Source: Paraburkholderia polaris (lineage in GTDB: Bacteria > Pseudomonadota > Gammaproteobacteria > Burkholderiales > Burkholderiaceae). From it: a stretch of DNA of 64,000 bases. Location of the stretch: positions 62,001-126,000 of the forward strand of contig NZ_JABBGJ010000005.1 of the NCBI RefSeq assembly GCF_012927345.1, in the 5' to 3' direction. The first letter of the stretch is position 1. Each line of letters starts with the position of its first letter. The position numbers and the translations under genes were made by a program. This document shows positions 61,337 to 64,000 of the stretch, in pieces. The notes under the pieces were generated by a model. The model did no database searches and was not told the DNA's origin. It was given only the letters and a program-made list of their open reading frames with translations.

Positions 61337-63341
61337 TTCGCCGTCAGCTTATCCCGATCCGAGTTCAGCGCTTCCTGCCGGTTTGCCGGATCCAGCGATG
61401 CTGACGCGTCTTGCGAACGAGTTCTTTGCGGCGTTGCCCGGAAGCGCGCCGACGAGCGGCGTACCCGGCAGCGCGCCCTCCGAGTTCGCGGCGGCAGCGC
61501 CCGCGTTGCCCTCCTCGACAAACCCCGTGCCACCGGGCTCGCCGTTGGCAGGGCCGGGCGGCGCCGGTACTGGTGTGCCTGGTGTAGCGATTCCACAAGG
61601 CAAAATTCCTGGCGCCAATCTCGCGCCGTCTGCGCCGACACACGTGTTGTCGCTCGGTAACCGAGCGCCCGGATTGTTGCCTCATGCGACGGCGCAGAAC
61701 GGCTTGCCCGACAATCTGGTGACGGTCGCGCCCGCACTCGACAGCCGTTATGGCGGTACGGCGCTGGGTGTGCCCCAAGCCACGGCGGCTAATGTCCCAA
61801 CCGAGGGCTTGCCAGGGCGCAGCAATGCATCGCCTTACTATTTCCTCAATCTGGCTACGCCGCCCGCGTACAGCCCCGAAGGCGCGTCACCGTCCGCGAT
61901 ATCGGCTCTCGACCTGTTCGCGGTTCCGTCGACGGTGCCGGGTGACGTTCCCGAAAGCGCCACGCCACCGCACGCGACGCCATTCGGCTTGCCGCGTGGC
62001 ATGACGGACACGGCGTCAGCGCAGCCAGACACAACCGGGCGCTACTTTCTCGACGATATCCGCTCGCCTGGAACGCCAGCTTCAGGCCGTGCGAGTGAGC
62101 CTGTGGTACCGGCTCAGTCCGCCCATCCGCCGTTCGATGTCAACGCAATCCGGCGCGACTTTCCGATTCTGCAGGAGCGTGTGAACGGGCGGCAGCTCGT
62201 GTGGTTCGACAATGCCGCCACGACGCAAAAACCGCAATCGATGATCGATCGTCTTGCATATTTCTACCGTCACGAGAACTCGAATATTCACCGCGCGGCC
62301 CACGCGCTCGCGGGCCGCGCGACGGACGCTTACGAGGCGGCGCGCAGCAAGGTGCAGCGTTATATCGGCGCATCACAGTCTGAGGAGATCGTATTCGTAC
62401 GCGGCACCACGGAAGCGATCAACCTGGTCGCGAAGTCGTGGGGCGTGCAGAACGTCGGCGCAGGCGACGAAATTATCGTGTCGCATCTCGAGCACCACGC
62501 GAACATCGTGCCGTGGCAGCAACTCGCCTCGCTGACCGGCGCGAAGCTGCGGGTGATTCCCGTCGACGATTCGGGGCAGGTGCTGCTCGAAGAGTACAGC
62601 CGCTTATTGAACGACAGGACCAGGATCGTCTCGGTCACGCAGGTATCGAACGCACTCGGCACCGTGGTGCCGGTCAAGGAAATCATTGAATTGGCGCATC
62701 GGGCCGGCGCCGTCGCGCTGATCGACGGTGCGCAGTCGGTGTCTCACATGCGCGTGGATGTGCAGGCGCTCGACGCGGATTTCTTCGTCTTCTCGGGGCA
62801 TAAGGTGTTCGGGCCCACCGGCATCGGCGTCGTCTATGGCAAGCGGGCGCTGCTCGACGCGATGCCGCCGTGGCAGGGCGGCGGCAACATGATCTCCGAC
62901 GTGACGTTCGAGCGTACGTCGTTTCAACCTGCACCGCATCGGTTCGAAGCTGGCACAGGGAATATCGCGGATGCGGTCGGCCTTGGCGCTGCGCTCGACT
63001 ATGTTACGCGCGTCGGTATTGAGAATATCGCGCGTTACGAACACGAATTGCTCAGCTATGCGACGCAACTGATGAAGCCGATTCCTGGCGTGCGTCTGAT
63101 CGGCACGGCGCAGGACAAGGCGAGTGTGCTGTCGTTCGTTCTGAACGGCTATACACCCGAAGAGGTGGGCCGCGCGCTCAGTGAAGAGGGCATCGCCGTG
63201 CGGGCCGGCCATCATTGCGCCCAGCCTATTCTGCGACGCTTTGGTCTGGAGGCTACGGTGCGGCCGTCACTGGCGTTCTATAACACGCCGGACGAAGTCG
63301 ACCGGATGATCGCCGTGGTCCAGCGGCTGGCGAAGCATTGA
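61311..63341 (+). CDS. Encapsulin cargo: group II cysteine desulfurase with a long disordered N-terminal loading domain
   Basis: The 676-residue protein has two parts. Residues 1 to about 270 are Pro/Ala/Ser/Gly-rich and probably disordered, with short conserved-looking islands (MLTRLANEFFAALPG, SPYYFLNL, ISALDLFAVP, GRYFLDDIR). From about residue 275 comes a full SufS-type PLP enzyme: FDNAATTQKPQSMID, HENSNIHRAAHALAGRA, SGHKVFGPTG with the PLP lysine (Lys498) and VRAGHHCAQPILRRFG with the persulfide cysteine (Cys636). It removes sulfur from cysteine to give alanine. The start (ATG 61311 or 61317) lies inside the shell gene, overlapping by about 26 bp. Family 2A cargoes are known to enter the shell by such an N-terminal domain. 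Confidence 0.93.
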   Translation: MTMPINTSSSPSAYPDPSSALPAGLPDPAMLTRLANEFFAALPGSAPTSGVPGSAPSEFAAAAPALPSSTNPVPPGSPLAGPGGAGTGVPGVAIPQGKIPGANLAPSAPTHVLSLGNRAPGLLPHATAQNGLPDNLVTVAPALDSRYGGTALGVPQATAANVPTEGLPGRSNASPYYFLNLATPPAYSPEGASPSAISALDLFAVPSTVPGDVPESATPPHATPFGLPRGMTDTASAQPDTTGRYFLDDIRSPGTPASGRASEPVVPAQSAHPPFDVNAIRRDFPILQERVNGRQLVWFDNAATTQKPQSMIDRLAYFYRHENSNIHRAAHALAGRATDAYEAARSKVQRYIGASQSEEIVFVRGTTEAINLVAKSWGVQNVGAGDEIIVSHLEHHANIVPWQQLASLTGAKLRVIPVDDSGQVLLEEYSRLLNDRTRIVSVTQVSNALGTVVPVKEIIELAHRAGAVALIDGAQSVSHMRVDVQALDADFFVFSGHKVFGPTGIGVVYGKRALLDAMPPWQGGGNMISDVTFERTSFQPAPHRFEAGTGNIADAVGLGAALDYVTRVGIENIARYEHELLSYATQLMKPIPGVRLIGTAQDKASVLSFVLNGYTPEEVGRALSEEGIAVRAGHHCAQPILRRFGLEATVRPSLAFYNTPDEVDRMIAVVQRLAKH

Positions 63342-63466
63342 GCATGCGAGGTTGGCTCGCACCTTTCGAACTTCTCGGCAGGGTGCAAAGCTAATCTCTT
63401 TTGCTTGTTTTCCCGTCCTGTCAAAGCACCTTAGTATCTGCGATTCTTACAATAAACAGGGCAGAT

Positions 63467-64000
63467 ATGAACGTGCATAACAGGCTGCGCGCATACCTTG
63501 TCGGCGCGTTGTTCGCGACCACACTGATTGGCACGACTCCGGTAACCGCTGTAGAGGCCCCCAACCGCGGGGGAACCTTGACATGGCTTGTCACGCCGGA
63601 ACCTGCTTCAATCATTCCTTTGACCACCACCGCCGGCGGTAACGCGGAAATCGGTCCCAAGGTGGTGGAAGGCTTGCTGACCTACGATAAGGATCTCAAT
63701 CCCGAGCCACTGCTGGCTACAGCATGGTCTGTCAGCAAAGACGGACTGCAGTATCGCTTCACCTTGCGCAAGGGTGTTAAGTGGCACGACGGCAAGCCCT
63801 TTACCTCTGCCGATGTCGCGTTCTCGATCTTGACGTTAAAGCAGGTTCATCCGCGCGGACGCAGCACGTTCGCGAACGTGATCGATGTCAAGACACCGGA
63901 CCCTTACACAGCGATCGTTGAGTTGTCGAAGCCGGCACCTTTTCTCCTGACGGCGCTTTCGGGTTCGGAGTCGCCGATCATCCCGAAGCATTTGTACGAA
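63467..64000 (+). CDS. ABC transporter substrate-binding protein (family 5), cut by the window edge
   Basis: The first 178 residues are present. There is a signal peptide (LVGALFATTLIGTTPVTAV), then RGGTLTWLVTPEPASIIPLT and LQYRFTLRKGVKWHDGKPFT, which are standard for dipeptide/opine-type solute-binding proteins. It continues past the window end. It is 125 bp after the cysteine desulfurase, with its own leader, and may start a new ABC transport operon. Its sequence differs from the two tandem binding proteins at 51.6-54.9 kb. Confidence 0.9.
   Translation, partial: MNVHNRLRAYLVGALFATTLIGTTPVTAVEAPNRGGTLTWLVTPEPASIIPLTTTAGGNAEIGPKVVEGLLTYDKDLNPEPLLATAWSVSKDGLQYRFTLRKGVKWHDGKPFTSADVAFSILTLKQVHPRGRSTFANVIDVKTPDPYTAIVELSKPAPFLLTALSGSESPIIPKHLYE

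Noticed and set aside
1..64000. CRISPR arrays, rRNA, tRNA, insertion sequences, phage genes
   Set aside because: I looked for regular repeats, cloverleaf and 16S/23S sequence, and for transposase or integrase motifs, and found none.

Overview
The window looks like chromosomal or megaplasmid DNA from a Burkholderiaceae betaproteobacterium (Burkholderia, Paraburkholderia or Caballeronia-like). The evidence is three trimeric porins whose mature ends begin QSSVTLYGI, a DUF4148 secreted protein, a phasin, high GC, and many short catabolic operons each with its own regulator. I saw no rRNA, tRNA, CRISPR array or insertion sequence. Several remnant genes show that parts of the window have been rearranged.

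Layout. (1) 1-22 kb, aromatic catabolism: a crotonase tail, an acyl-CoA ligase and a TfdB-type monooxygenase on +; then on - an amidohydrolase, hydroxyquinol 1,2-dioxygenase, maleylacetate reductase and TetR; a MarR gene divergent from a gamma-resorcylate-decarboxylase-like enzyme, an aldehyde dehydrogenase and an aromatic-acid MFS transporter; a 2Fe-2S/molybdopterin oxidoreductase pair; a second FAD monooxygenase; two porins and an aldo/keto reductase. Together they could take a resorcylate-type acid via resorcinol, hydroxyquinol and maleylacetate to 3-oxoadipate. (2) 22-29 kb: an IclR-linked operon of crotonase, acyl-CoA ligase, VOC protein, luciferase-like monooxygenase, a flavin reductase fused to an IclR-type effector domain, and an alpha/beta hydrolase. 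(3) 29-39 kb: a broken aldo/keto reductase, a quinone-oxidoreductase-like gene, TetR and MarR regulators, then a Rieske oxygenase operon (hemerythrin, reductase, two Rieske alpha subunits, SDR) divergent from a third porin. (4) 39-46.5 kb: DUF4148, WrbA, an esterase, LysR/pirin/DoxX, a second pirin and an HMG-CoA-lyase-type enzyme. (5) 46.5-58 kb: a probable organosulfur uptake and cleavage cluster with two NtaA/SnaA/DszA-type monooxygenases, a complete dipeptide-type ABC transporter with two binding proteins (one frameshifted), a GNAT protein and a deleted third monooxygenase. (6) 58-64 kb: AhpC, a phasin, a small protein, a FadL remnant and a Family 2A encapsulin shell gene overlapping its cysteine desulfurase cargo gene; a new ABC binding protein runs off the end.

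The most notable items are the encapsulin/cysteine desulfurase nanocompartment next to organosulfur genes, and four sets of near-identical palindromes that allow regulator-target assignments from sequence alone: TTGAAAAATCAA (MarR at 8.5 kb), TTCAACAATARTGAA (IclR at 21.9 kb), ATCTTCCNNGGAAGAT (hemerythrin/porin intergenic) and ATTAG-N5-CTAAT (promoter of the molybdopterin oxidoreductase, duplicated together with a fragment of that gene).
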